From Methanobacterium_B sp963825335 (GTDB lineage: Archaea; Methanobacteriota; Methanobacteria; Methanobacteriales; Methanobacteriaceae): 64,000 nt of DNA. Under the pieces are notes generated by a model that had not been told where the DNA came from, made no database searches, and saw only the letters and a program-made list of their open reading frames with translations. The position numbers were made by a program, and so were the translations under genes. The DNA lies in the NCBI GenBank assembly GCA_963825335.1, contig CAWGSP010000001.1, forward strand, positions 2,232,001 through 2,296,000. Direction: 5' to 3'. Of the stretch, positions 30,401-39,137 are shown one piece after another; position 1 is the stretch's first letter; each line of letters begins with the position of its first letter.

Positions 30401-30771
30401 TCAGCCAATTTTTTTTCGGTGAGGTCTCTGACAATCGATATCGAGCCCAATATATTTTCATTTTCTTCTATTATATTGCACGATATTTCACCAGGAAATT
30501 TTGAACCGTCTTCTTTAACAAAAACAAGTTCACCCCTGGCTTTGCCAGTACTTGAAAGTTTCTCGAATAATTCTGATAATTGTCCTACTTCAATATCTAT
30601 GAACCTTTCCCAACCCAATTCATACATCTCTTGTTTGGTGAATCCAAATAATTCTTCTGCAACAGAATTAGCATAAAAAATAGTATTGTCATAACGAGTG
30701 AGTAAAACAGCATCCAAACTATTTTTAAAAATAGATTTATAAAATTTTAAAGCTTCATCAAAATCGCTTAT
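27427..30771 (-). CDS. cytoplasmic multi-PAS/GAF sensor histidine kinase, apparent ATA start
   Basis: A soluble kinase of about 1114 residues. Domain order: PAS (1-140), PAS (140-250), a coiled coil rich in TEELQTSNEELR, PAS (300-410), GAF (410-570), PAS (585-700), GAF2 (710-870), HisKA with the phospho-acceptor in AYITSHDLREPLRM, and HATPase_c with GNAIKY, DNGIGM and GTGIGLAI. No membrane segment, so it senses an internal signal (redox, haem or ligand via PAS/GAF). The first caller-style start, TTG at 30717, has no ribosome site and cuts the leading helix SDFDEALKFYKSIFKNS. GGGGG at 30780-30784 points to ATA at 30771 (or ATT at 30774). No partner regulator adjacent. Confidence 0.88.
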   Translation of the reverse strand: MSDFDEALKFYKSIFKNSLDAVLLTRYDNTIFYANSVAEELFGFTKQEMYELGWERFIDIEVGQLSELFEKLSSTGKARGELVFVKEDGSKFPGEISCNIIEENENILGSISIVRDLTEKKLAEQQIQYHSLLLSDVSDAIVGSDTNFRVNYWNKAAEQIYGYSKTEAIGRAIKDLVRPTYAPGERETIIDELNHTGKYNRIIGTKHRDGNEIITEVNSIKIMDEYGNTLGYVMVYRDITELKHEEKRKNELLENEQQLTEELQTSNEELRCTTEELQSANIELQKQRDKLLRVNQALIESEDKFYKSFYSNPAAMSLSDGVKWIDVNESYLKLTGYRREELIDHKPSELNFIDNEKRKRYLTEAQKNSIKDMELEIRTKSGAKRTVISRTEHIQLDNNVLYINFIHDITERKEREILSNTLNTMNKYINSTLEYDEIMQMIVEEGAKAVDAESSVINLFEGDKWIAKYVYNFPDNILGMVKSGKESPISVYVANKRKAVVFNDAQNDSIVNKDQMKLHGISSILVAPIILKDRVMGIIAFYHHQRSTKFSKAQIDFVNKLASSLSQSIENAQLFSKIRKREEKYRSILDNIQDAYIQTDKEGKIVLANPSAAQMYRFDSTHEMMGIPVVTLFKNHEDMIKLQEKLDKYGKVENFEILSLRRDGSTFFGSQNTQFYYDDKGRVQGIEGLIHDVTENKKAAEESLMHRKLLDAINKVFEESLTTETESEIIQKCLEAAEELTESQIGFFGEINQNGRLDDRALTPPAWEMCETPNAHELLKDMEIVSYWGRTIKEERSQIVNQPDSDPDRRGLPKGHPPITSFLGVPLKKGGKTIGMIALANKKSGYDQTDKTNIEALSVAFVEVLMRKKAEIEIKENMKNLARSNKELEQFAYITSHDLREPLRMITSFLQLLERRYKDQLDQDANDFIEFAVNGAKRMDNMTNDLLQYSKITTNKRELTDVNFENVLKDALINLKVKIEENNAVITHDPLPTIRGDAQLKVQLFQNIIGNAIKYRGEETPKIHISAKKEKNLYLFCIKDNGIGMSHEHLERIFTIFQRLHTHEEYEGTGIGLAIAQKIVLQQGGEIWAESELGVGSTFYFTIPITDLSPTTAK

Positions 30772-30779
30772 AATGTATA

Positions 30780-30784
30780 CCCCC
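30780..30784 (-). promoter_or_regulatory. Shine-Dalgarno deciding an ATA/ATT start (PAS kinase)
   Basis: GGGGGT on the minus strand, 8 bases before ATA 30771 and 5 before ATT 30774; no ATG, GTG or TTG is in frame in this stretch. Confidence 0.55.
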
Positions 30785-30859
30785 AGTAAACATCTTCAAA
30801 ATCGTTATGATTACAAATTGATATAAACATTACCCTAATTAGATTTAAGCCAATTTTTT

Positions 30860-31045
30860 TTAAGGGAAATATCTCGAGTTCAATCGAATCAAAATTGACT
30901 TAAAACAATATCCAGGAGTATTTTCACTAAGATCCGTTATATTTATCTGCTGTTTTTGATTTAATAAAGTAATGATACTCATTAAAAGTATTCCAGACCT
31001 GCTAGTAAATATGTAAAGTTCGTTAATAATAAGATCAACATTCAT
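30860..31045 (-). CDS. possible short HTH-like protein or remnant
   Basis: A 61-codon frame reading MNVDLIINELYIFTSRSGIL, then LLNQKQQINITDLSENTPGY and KSILIRLNSRYFP. The spacing of hydrophobic residues resembles a winged-helix DNA-binding segment cut short after the recognition helix. No Shine-Dalgarno is visible. It could be the stump of a regulator rather than a working gene. Confidence 0.3.
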   Translation of the reverse strand: MNVDLIINELYIFTSRSGILLMSIITLLNQKQQINITDLSENTPGYCFKSILIRLNSRYFP

Positions 31046-31155
31046 CGATGTAAATCTATAATGTTAAATGTTCAATCTTTCATTTTTTTGGGCTTAAAAA
31101 AAAAATAATATTATCTCCTAATATAAAGCCCCATAATATTTATTCTTGATACAAG

Positions 31156-31320
31156 TTAATTACTCAATAAGATTTCTATGATCCCGACTACAACTACTAT
31201 AACCGCGATTATTCTATTAATTCGTGTGGTTTTAGGGTCTTGGGGAAATATATATGAAAATACGACTAGAAATAATCCAAGAACTACAAATATTATCCCA
31301 AAATTGAGTTTCGATATCAT
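31156..31320 (-). CDS. small two-helix membrane protein
   Basis: A 54-residue protein, MISKLNFGIIFVVLGLFLVV, then a short PQDPKTTR loop and a second helix ending EILLSN. A GTGAT site lies 4 bases before the ATG; an alternative ATG at 31326 adds two residues. The plus-strand frame over the same place is its antisense. Function unknown. Confidence 0.6.
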   Translation of the reverse strand: MISKLNFGIIFVVLGLFLVVFSYIFPQDPKTTRINRIIAVIVVVVGIIEILLSN

Positions 31321-31530
31321 TAACATCACTATTCCATTTATTCATATCATAAATTTTTTATGGTATTAATCATTCAATAGATTGAACTGTTATAACCACT
31401 CTTTTTAAATCCAGATATTTTTTTTGTTATTTTATTACTATATATTAAACAGATATGAGATTGATCATTATTCAACCATCATGATCAATCTAGATTTGAA
31501 TTGGGATCTTAATAAACCCGATCAGAAATA

Positions 31531-31770
31531 TTAACCTGATGGATTTAAGAGTTCTTTGTCTAGAACAGTGCAGTAATGTCCATTTTTTGCAACATAAGCC
31601 ATAAAAAGACCAGTATTGAAATTTTCATCAGATGCTTGACCGTCCAATAATTCTTGAAACTCACTTTCTGTGGCGCTGGTCAAAAAAGCACTTGCAATGT
31701 TGGTAGTTATGTCTCCAATTTTAAGTTCTGAGCTTATATAAAACACATTTAATTTTCCCATTTCCATCAT
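31531..31770 (-). CDS. uncharacterised 79-residue protein
   Basis: A small soluble acidic protein, MMEMGKLNVFYISSELKIGD, with a central helix ATESEFQELLDGQASDE and a C-terminal strand YVAKNGHYCTVLDKEL. GGGAGGGA lies immediately before a cluster of three ATG codons (residues 1, 2 and 4), so the exact start may be 31761 rather than 31770. Family not recognised. Confidence 0.6.
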   Translation of the reverse strand: MMEMGKLNVFYISSELKIGDITTNIASAFLTSATESEFQELLDGQASDENFNTGLFMAYVAKNGHYCTVLDKELLNPSG

Positions 31771-32024
31771 TCATTCCCTCCCTAAAATATAATATATATA
31801 ATTACTTTCATCTAATTTAAAACCCATTATTCCTTGATCTTAGTGAATAAATATTTGATTTAACCTTTCTCGAATAAAATCATAAATTTTTGAATCTTTC
31901 ACAGTGGTTATTAGGTACATAAATTTCAGTAATTTGATTAAATTATGGCCTAAAATATACGCATAAAATTAGTGGATAGATGGATTATATAGACTCATTT
32001 TTATATGCCTTGAATTATAAGGAC

Positions 32025-32033
32025 TTATATAAA
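32025..32033 (+). promoter_or_regulatory. TATA box of the PLD/helicase operon
   Basis: TTATATAAA lies about 26 bases before the region of the Shine-Dalgarno (GGAGG, 32056-32060), so the transcript should start just at or before that site with a very short leader. Confidence 0.5.
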
Positions 32034-32068
32034 GAGATTTATTGTAGGTGTTTGTGGAGGGATATGAA

Positions 32069-32941
32069 TTGGGATATTTAATCTGTGATACTTGTAAAAA
32101 CTATTATAAACTCCAACCAGGAGAATCTCAGGATGATTTTGAATTAAAATGTAATTGCAGTGGAAAATATGAATTTGTAGAAAATATAAACGATTATTCT
32201 AAGGGATCTATCGACAATAAGTTCCAGATTGAATTTTCAAAAAAAGATCTCGAGTTGATCGAGAACATAAGAAATTATCGAAGCGACGAAATAATTATAA
32301 AATCTCTTAAAATTGATAACAAGATCCTGAAAGAAAAAAACCGCGAAATCCACGACGACTTTGTAAATTTGAATAAAGAACTCATAGATCGAGAAGAATT
32401 ACTAGATCAAATAAACAAATTGAAGACAGAGACTAAGCGTCTTAAACAAGAACTGGTCCAGAACTCTGAGCAGTACAAATTTGTGGTGACTTCAACAAAT
32501 TCAATAAACACTGTGTATGGGGAAATAAGAAGCAACCTTTCCGAGGCTAAAAAAGAAGTTTTTGTATGCTCGCCTTGGATTACTTATTTAGTAGACGAAT
32601 TTAAAGGGTTCCCCAAAGGTGTACGTCTGAAAATCATCACTAACTTTCGAAAAGAAGATGTAGAACATGGTATTACTGATGTTGATAAATTACAAACACT
32701 ACAAGATTTGGGGGCTGAAATTAGATATAATAACAATCTCCACGCTAAAATGGTGTTTATCGATAATAAAACCGCCATAATATCATCGGCCAACCTTACT
32801 AAAAGAGGATTATCTGTTAATTTTGAAGCCGGTGCAGTTATTAAAGACTCTGAAAAGGTACAGGAAGCAGTCAAGTTTTTTGAAGAAGTTTGGGGCGAAA
32901 GCAAAACCCTCACACCAGAACTCATACGAATGTATATCTAA
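32069..32941 (+). CDS. zinc-ribbon, coiled-coil, PLD-type nuclease (Mokosh MkoB-like)
   Basis: A 290-residue protein in three parts: a zinc ribbon with Cys6, Cys9, Cys28 and Cys30; a coiled coil (about 70-135; KIDNKILKEKNREIHDDFVN); and a C-terminal phospholipase-D-like domain with one HKD-type motif, NLHAKMVFIDNKTAII (His225, Lys227) and Asn242 in SSANLTKRGL. One motif per chain implies a dimeric active site. Such PLD domains in this setting are nucleases. The TTG start at 32069 is chosen because GGAGG lies 8 bases upstream; the GTG at 32048 is upstream of the ribosome site. The SF1 helicase follows after only 11 bases, so the two products should work together. Confidence 0.85.
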   Translation: MGYLICDTCKNYYKLQPGESQDDFELKCNCSGKYEFVENINDYSKGSIDNKFQIEFSKKDLELIENIRNYRSDEIIIKSLKIDNKILKEKNREIHDDFVNLNKELIDREELLDQINKLKTETKRLKQELVQNSEQYKFVVTSTNSINTVYGEIRSNLSEAKKEVFVCSPWITYLVDEFKGFPKGVRLKIITNFRKEDVEHGITDVDKLQTLQDLGAEIRYNNNLHAKMVFIDNKTAIISSANLTKRGLSVNFEAGAVIKDSEKVQEAVKFFEEVWGESKTLTPELIRMYI

Positions 32942-32952
32942 AGGTCATTACC

Positions 32953-35478
32953 ATGGAAAAAAGACCAGAAACTATCCAGGAATTTGCAGATGAAATCCAA
33001 AAATTCATAGACGAAAAACGTGAACCAGGTCAAATAATTAAAGCAAAAGTATTGGAGATAAATCCATCAGATAACATATTTACCCTAGAATTAACAGAAA
33101 ACTTCAACTTCTACAGGGGAGCCCTTGTAATGATCAACCGGATGAGTGGATCTGTACAGGATAAATATTCGAATATTCTGAAAATATTCGCTAAGGATGA
33201 GGCGGAATTCCATGTAGGTGATACAGTTGATGTGGATTCCAGTCTCATGAACCTGATCATAGACAGATTAGGAAGGACAATAACCAGGATCCATGAGAAC
33301 GATCTCGATGATGATAACCGAAAAATTCTCCAATATGTCCTGGGAAATGGGGAACCCAAATACCATCCCTTAAATATTAATTTCATTTCAGAAACATTGA
33401 ATACTGCCCAAAAAGATGCAGTTAACCGAACACTCGGTGCAGATAATTTTCATTTGATCATTGGCCCTCCAGGGACAGGAAAAACCTATGTCATCACCGA
33501 GATCATACAACAGTTACTCCTAAAGAACCAAATTTTAGTAACTGCATGGACCAACATCGCAGTGGACAACATACTCGAAAAATTCAAAGACCATTCTCCA
33601 GAAACTATACTGAGAATAGGATCCTCAATGGAGGTAAGCCCTCTGTGTAAAAAATTCACACTGGAAAAAAGGAGGGAACAATCTCCAGATTGGAAGGAAG
33701 TAAAAAAGCTTGAGAAATTAATAAGACGATTAAAACAGTCTATACATTTATTAGATCGCGAGAAATATCAATTAAAAAATCAAATAGAGCGATTGAAGAA
33801 AGAATATGAAAATTATAAAGAAAATCTTGATAGTATAAACCATAAAAAAGAAGATTACAGGAAAAGATCTCTAAAATACAAACTATCAAACACCGAGATG
33901 GACAATGTGGATATTGGTCTAGAACAAGAATGGTCTAAACTTGTTGATGATTCAACTAACTACTCAAACCTTGCAGTCGATTTACTGAACCTTGAGGAGT
34001 TAGAAACCAGCCTTCCTGAAGAAACTGTTTTATATGGGCTAGAATCAGAGATTAGGGTTGAATATTCCCAGAAACTTAAAAAAAGGATCACATCCCCATT
34101 TAGACCTAAAAAATACAGGAAATATCTCGAAGATCTTAACGCTAAAGAAATGAAGTATGAGAAAATCAAGGAATCCTATGAACTCTACAGTGTTGAGAAG
34201 GATCGTGTCGAAAAAGATTACATGAAACTCTACGGATATGAAATAGGAATCCCGGTTAATAATGCAATGAAATGTGAAATTGAACTCTTGGACATTCTCG
34301 AAAGATATATCCCTGCTGAATTCACATTTGAAACTGAATTGTACGGCCATCAAAGTATAATCTATGAATCATATAAGCGATACATATCATCGATCGAAGA
34401 AAAGGGTCTTATTATTGATAAAGAAGCCGAACTTTTAAGTGATGATCTTAACTTCAAGATCAGGAAATACGATGGCATACTCAATGAGATCGAAAGCCTC
34501 AAAGAACTTGTCGAGATCAATGAGAATAACAAGGAAGTGATCATTGCGTATATAGACGGAGAGATATTCAGCAAATCACGATTATTTGTAGGGACTGTTG
34601 TGTCTTCTGCCCATCCAATATTGAAGGGGAAATCTTTTGATTGGGTTATAATGGATGAAGCCAGTCAAGTTGCCAGTTTCATGTCCCTTATACCGTTACT
34701 CATAACGAAACGATTTGTCCTGGTTGGGGACAACAAACAACTTCAACCAATTGAAGAATCAAAATTATCTGATCATCTCAACCTATCCATATTCAATCGA
34801 CTTATCTACAACTTCCCTGATAGTTCCACCTTTCTAGATACCCAATACAGGATGAACGAAAAACTTGCTAACATTGCTTGTGAACTGTTTTATGAGGGTA
34901 AACTTAAAACATTTCAAAAGATATCTAGGCAAAAATTGGATTGCAAAGCCGAAGGTGATGTCCGTGAACTTTTAAACCCAGATGAACCTATAACCTTTTT
35001 AGACACCGTTGACGGTGAATATTTCGAAGATGGGCTAGGAAGTGGGTGTGAAAACAGTAAAGAATCCAAAATAGTGGTTCGATTAGTAGATATGTTACTA
35101 TGTGAAGGAATTCCATCTCGTGAAATAGGAGTGATAACACCCTACCGCAGACACAAGATCAATGTCAAGAATCGATTAAACCGACTCGATATGCATGTAG
35201 ATGTGGATACTGTTTATAGTTTCCAGGGACGAGAAAAGGATGTTATAATTTTAACATTCTGCAACAGCAAACTAAGAAAGTTAAAACCGTACTTAAGGGA
35301 GTTTATAGAAAGACCAAGTCAGATTAATGTTGCCTTGACACGTGCACGTAAGAAACTGATCATCGTTGGCAACTCAAAAACACTGAAAGAGAGCGAGTTG
35401 TTGGGTAGGATCATCGAGTTAGTTGGTGTTGAAAACACAGTGAAATGTTCAGATGAGATCATAAAAAATTTGACCTGA
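32953..35478 (+). CDS. SF1 DNA2/Upf1-type helicase with coiled-coil insertion (Mokosh-like)
   Basis: An 841-residue superfamily 1 helicase (COG1112 type). An N-terminal OB/beta-barrel-like part with AKVLEINPSDNIFTLEL (31-47) comes first; Walker A is GPPGTGKT (171-178), motif Ia TAWTNIAVDNIL, Walker B DEAS (568-571), motif III GDNKQLQP, motif IV QYRMNE, motif V SFQGREKD (about 756) and motif VI VALTRARKK (about 793). About 350 mostly coiled-coil residues are inserted between motifs Ia and II. No kinase or nuclease domain is fused. Genes for PLD nuclease and this helicase are adjacent, as in Mokosh anti-phage systems. A housekeeping IGHMBP2-like role is the main alternative, but those proteins are shorter and lack the PLD partner. 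Confidence 0.88.
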   Translation: MEKRPETIQEFADEIQKFIDEKREPGQIIKAKVLEINPSDNIFTLELTENFNFYRGALVMINRMSGSVQDKYSNILKIFAKDEAEFHVGDTVDVDSSLMNLIIDRLGRTITRIHENDLDDDNRKILQYVLGNGEPKYHPLNINFISETLNTAQKDAVNRTLGADNFHLIIGPPGTGKTYVITEIIQQLLLKNQILVTAWTNIAVDNILEKFKDHSPETILRIGSSMEVSPLCKKFTLEKRREQSPDWKEVKKLEKLIRRLKQSIHLLDREKYQLKNQIERLKKEYENYKENLDSINHKKEDYRKRSLKYKLSNTEMDNVDIGLEQEWSKLVDDSTNYSNLAVDLLNLEELETSLPEETVLYGLESEIRVEYSQKLKKRITSPFRPKKYRKYLEDLNAKEMKYEKIKESYELYSVEKDRVEKDYMKLYGYEIGIPVNNAMKCEIELLDILERYIPAEFTFETELYGHQSIIYESYKRYISSIEEKGLIIDKEAELLSDDLNFKIRKYDGILNEIESLKELVEINENNKEVIIAYIDGEIFSKSRLFVGTVVSSAHPILKGKSFDWVIMDEASQVASFMSLIPLLITKRFVLVGDNKQLQPIEESKLSDHLNLSIFNRLIYNFPDSSTFLDTQYRMNEKLANIACELFYEGKLKTFQKISRQKLDCKAEGDVRELLNPDEPITFLDTVDGEYFEDGLGSGCENSKESKIVVRLVDMLLCEGIPSREIGVITPYRRHKINVKNRLNRLDMHVDVDTVYSFQGREKDVIILTFCNSKLRKLKPYLREFIERPSQINVALTRARKKLIIVGNSKTLKESELLGRIIELVGVENTVKCSDEIIKNLT

Positions 35479-35629
35479 ATTCTGGGTTATTATTCCCTAA
35501 TTTATTATAATACATCAAGATAATGAAAATGATAAACCAAAATGGTTAATTTTTGATAACAAATATTAAATTTTAGGACTAACAAAAACATTGTATAATA
35601 ATTTATAATATTTCTGCGGGGTTTTTGTC

Positions 35630-35890
35630 ATGGGATTTGATTATTTAAAATCTGATACAAAGAGGATAGAAAGAAAATTAGAAGAATTAAATAAGAGATA
35701 TGATGATGTTGAACTTCAAAAAAAGATCGATGAGATCGATGAAAGATGTAAGGAAATTAAAGCAACAGAAACCGATGATTTTAAGGAACAAATTTGGACA
35801 GATATCTACACAGATGTGCTTAAACTCGAGAAGAAACAAGCAAAAAAATATAAACCCGAAAAAAAGAAGAAATCAAAGAAGGATAAATGA
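35630..35890 (+). CDS. small charged coiled-coil protein
   Basis: An 86-residue, lysine- and glutamate-rich protein predicted to be one long coiled coil (TKRIERKLEELNKRYDDVEL) with a very basic tail of KPEKKKKSKKDK. GGGG stands 8 bases before the ATG. It follows the helicase after 151 bases, so it could be a third member of that unit or an independent gene. No known family. Confidence 0.65.
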   Translation: MGFDYLKSDTKRIERKLEELNKRYDDVELQKKIDEIDERCKEIKATETDDFKEQIWTDIYTDVLKLEKKQAKKYKPEKKKKSKKDK

Positions 35891-36282
35891 GTTCCAAACC
35901 ATATTTTATTTGAACACAAATTAATTTCATTGTTGTTTAATTGTTTTTAGAGAAGTTGATCATACCTTAGATAGTTCAATAAATCGTTTGTTTGATCATA
36001 CCATTCCAAAATAATATTTGATAATGGAAAAAAAGGTGAATACATGTTTATTTTGACTACAGGAATAAATAAAAGTTTTTTCTGTTCAAAAACTTGGCAA
36101 TTTTTTAATTTGTTTGTTTAGCGAAAATTTGATGATGTTTCATAGTTGTTTTATCGAATAGCTCACTTATTTCTTAGCGATATACCTTAGATCGTGCTTT
36201 TCTTATCTTCAAATACTTTTTTTTAACAATATCAGCTTCAGTATTTTTCACTGTAATTATTTTTAAAATTTATTTTTACAAT

Positions 36283-36299
36283 ACTTGCATTATGCAAGT
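36283..36299 (+). promoter_or_regulatory. palindromic operator 1 upstream of the DHA2 exporter
   Basis: ACTTGCATTATGCAAGT is a perfect 17-base palindrome just upstream of the TATA element TTTATATG (36301-36308). A second copy of its core lies at 36340-36352. MarR-type dimers bind such sites, and a MarR gene lies downstream of the exporter. Confidence 0.7.
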
Positions 36300-36339
36300 G
36301 TTTATATGTCATGACTACAATACTTTCCTATGACAACAG

Positions 36340-36352
36340 TTGCATAGTGCAA
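36340..36352 (+). promoter_or_regulatory. palindromic operator 2 upstream of the DHA2 exporter
   Basis: TTGCATAGTGCAA shares the TTGCAT..TGCAA core with operator 1, 55 bases away centre to centre. It lies about 35 bases downstream of the TATA element, near the expected transcription start. A repressor bound at both sites would enclose the promoter. Confidence 0.65.
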
Positions 36353-36393
36353 TTGATATTATTTAAATCAAAATTCAAACTGGAGAAAACAAT

Positions 36394-38085
36394 ATGGAAT
36401 ATAAATGGACAGCATTATCAAATATTTTTATATCTTCATTAATGGCCATGATAAACATAAGCATTGTTTTAATAGCCATACCAGCCATTTTCAACGGCAT
36501 CCAGATAAACCCGTTGAATTCATTTCAGTATCTGCTATGGATATTGTTGGGTTACGGCTTAGTTACAGCCACATTACTCCTGACATTTGGACGACTCTCA
36601 GACATGTACGGAAGGGTAAAAATGTTCAGGTTGGGATTCATCATATTCACGCTTGGATCCATACTACTGTACTTAACTCCATCAACAGGAAACGCAGGAG
36701 CTATCGAAATTATCTTATTTAGGATGGTCCAAGCAGTAGGTACAGCCCTGTTCATGGCAAATAGTGCAGCCATACTCACAGATGCATTCCCGCGAAACGA
36801 AATGGGAAAAGCAATGGGCATCAACATGATAGCAATAATGTCTGGACAGTTCATAGGATTAATTCTCGGGGGCATACTAGCAGTCATAAACTGGAGATAC
36901 ATATTCTTACTAAGCGTACCATTCGGACTTATAGGATGTATTTTATCATTTAAATTAAAAGAATTATCTATTAAAGCAAATAAGACCAAAATAGATATGT
37001 GGGGAAACATAACATTCATTTCAGCGATTGGTTTACTTCTGTTAGGTGCAACCTACGGATTGATCCCATACGGAACCAATGCAATGGGATGGAGTAATCC
37101 ATGGGTTATAATATCACTGATATCTGGATCGATCATGTTGGTGTTATTCCCAATCATCGAAAACCGAGTTGAATATCCGATGTTCCAATTAGATCTATTC
37201 AAAATTCGAATGTTCACCTACTCAAACTTAGCAGGACTACTATTCAATATGATCAAAGGTGGTGCAATGTTCCTTCTCATATTACTATTACAAGGCGTAT
37301 GGCTTCCACTCCATGGATATAGTTACAGTTCAACACCATTTTGGGCTGGAATCTACATGATACCCCTTACATTGGGGATATTAATTATGAGTCCAATTTC
37401 AGGAACGTTATCCGATAAGTTCGGAGCCCGATGGATAGCAACAACAGGAATGATTATCAGTGCATCAGCATTCCTACTATTGCTTGCAATACCATACAAC
37501 TTCACATATATAGAGTTTGGATTGGTGTTGTTTATGCTGGGAATTGGGAATGGAATGTTCGGTTCGCCAAACAGCGCATCCATCATGAATTCAGTCCCAC
37601 CAAAATACAGAGGTGTGGCTTCAGGCATGATGTTCACCATAAACAATACAATGACAACAGCAAGCATGGCCATATTTTTCACCATACTGATCATCGGTAT
37701 AACCCAAAGACTACCGAGTGCCATGACATCATCATTGAAAAGTATAGGGGCTAGTCAATTAGCCCCAGCACTAAGTAATATACCACCTAGCGGAGCGTTA
37801 TTCGCAGCATTATTAGGATATAATCCCGTTAATACAATAATAACAGCTTTGCCACCAGAGTATATTTCGAACATACCGAGTTCTACTTTGAGTACATTAA
37901 CAAGTACAACATGGTTCCCCTCAGCATTTGCTAATGCATTTATACCATCAATACAAATTTCATTCATAATTGGCGCGATAATCTGCATCACAGCCGCAGT
38001 ACTATCGGCTCTCCGTGGAAATAAACAAATCGAACCGGAAATCACCAAAACAGTTCAACCAGATCTGAAACAGGATGTAGATTAA
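36394..38085 (+). CDS. DHA2-family (14-helix) multidrug exporter, EmrB/QacA type
   Basis: A 563-residue major facilitator protein with about 14 transmembrane helices. MFS motif A reads GRLSDMYGRVKMF (about residues 66-78) with a second weaker copy GTLSDKFGARW in the C-terminal half; the motif C-like GQFIGLILGGILAVINWRYIF is present. Length and topology match DHA2 drug:H+ antiporters. A loop of about 50 residues near 460-510 is longer than usual. GGAG precedes the ATG at 8 bases. Palindromic operators in the promoter and the MarR gene 518 bases downstream suggest drug-responsive repression. Confidence 0.9.
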   Translation: MEYKWTALSNIFISSLMAMINISIVLIAIPAIFNGIQINPLNSFQYLLWILLGYGLVTATLLLTFGRLSDMYGRVKMFRLGFIIFTLGSILLYLTPSTGNAGAIEIILFRMVQAVGTALFMANSAAILTDAFPRNEMGKAMGINMIAIMSGQFIGLILGGILAVINWRYIFLLSVPFGLIGCILSFKLKELSIKANKTKIDMWGNITFISAIGLLLLGATYGLIPYGTNAMGWSNPWVIISLISGSIMLVLFPIIENRVEYPMFQLDLFKIRMFTYSNLAGLLFNMIKGGAMFLLILLLQGVWLPLHGYSYSSTPFWAGIYMIPLTLGILIMSPISGTLSDKFGARWIATTGMIISASAFLLLLAIPYNFTYIEFGLVLFMLGIGNGMFGSPNSASIMNSVPPKYRGVASGMMFTINNTMTTASMAIFFTILIIGITQRLPSAMTSSLKSIGASQLAPALSNIPPSGALFAALLGYNPVNTIITALPPEYISNIPSSTLSTLTSTTWFPSAFANAFIPSIQISFIIGAIICITAAVLSALRGNKQIEPEITKTVQPDLKQDVD

Positions 38086-38603
38086 ATTAATCTGTAGGTG
38101 ACAGCCAAAAACACCCACTGAATTTAATTAATTTTTTAATTATTGCAAGTACCACCTTATAAAAAATTAAATTAGACTCCAAATTATTACATAAACTCGG
38201 GGGTGGTACTGATTCGTAATGAATAAACCATGAATAAATGTCAGAATAATAACAGATTTATTTGATGTATCATAAGACCATGATCTGGTTCGAAGGAGTA
38301 TGAAAAACTAAACCCACAACTAATAAAAGAACTATTAAATGATATTTAATCAATGAAATGAAAAAAGACCCAAAAATTCTTTGATCCTTGGTAAAAAATT
38401 ATCCCAAATTAAAATACAAATACTGTAATAAATAATATAATAACTTACTGGAGATTAAAAACCAAATTTAGAACATAACCCCGATGTCAAATAAGAATTT
38501 TATCAATACAATCTGATCATAGATGTATTGAGATACAAGGAACTAACTCCATCATAATAATAGAGTTAAGGATTTATAGTTTAAAAACTTGGAATGAAAG
38601 AAA
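38086..38603. other. 518-base non-coding stretch upstream of marR-like gene
   Basis: AT-rich DNA between exporter and MarR regulator, both plus strand. It should hold the regulator's own promoter. I saw no copy of the TTGCAT..TGCAA operator in it. Confidence 0.4.
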
Positions 38604-39089
38604 ATGACAGAACGTGGAAGTTTATCAAAGGAAGAAATTTTAGACATGCCATTAGGGTCTCTGATAACTACCATAAGCAGAGCTCATTCAGCTTTTTTAA
38701 TTCGTGAAATAAAAGAATTAGGAATTACCAGGGGACAATTCCAATTTTTAATGGGTTTAGCTCGTGAAGATGGTATAACACAAGAAGAGCTGGCAAATAA
38801 TTTTCATATGAATGAAAGTACCATTGCACGGGCCCTAAGGAAACTTGAAGATTCGGGTACTGTCCAACGTAAAGTGGACGATCAGAACCGCAGGAAAAAA
38901 ATAATAACAGTCACAGAAAAGGGAAAAAGCATCGTGAACACTATTAAAAAAAAGGATGAAAAATGGGAAGAACAGATCAGATCACTATCCAACGATGAAA
39001 AACATGAACTGAAAAAATTATTAAGAACCCTTGCTGTAGAATCAGGACAGTTAATGAACGAATTAGTGGATCAGTCTTCAATACAATAA
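38604..39089 (+). CDS. MarR-family transcriptional regulator
   Basis: A 161-residue winged-helix regulator. The DNA-binding part is clear: GITQEELANNFHMNESTIAR is the helix-turn-helix, followed by ALRKLEDSGTVQRKVDDQNR with the wing D-x-R and KIITVTEKGK. N- and C-terminal helices form the dimer interface. MarR proteins repress drug pumps and release DNA on binding phenolic ligands. The likely target is the DHA2 exporter promoter with its paired palindromes. Weak Shine-Dalgarno (GGAATGA). Confidence 0.92.
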   Translation: MTERGSLSKEEILDMPLGSLITTISRAHSAFLIREIKELGITRGQFQFLMGLAREDGITQEELANNFHMNESTIARALRKLEDSGTVQRKVDDQNRRKKIITVTEKGKSIVNTIKKKDEKWEEQIRSLSNDEKHELKKLLRTLAVESGQLMNELVDQSSIQ

Positions 39090-39137
39090 TTACAAAAATA
39101 TCAACTGTTAATTTTTTCTTATGGAACTATCAATTAA

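Noticed and set aside
32048..32068. GTG start at 32048 for the PLD nuclease
   Set aside because: The GGAGG site lies after it and fits the TTG at 32069; the zinc ribbon then starts at a normal place.
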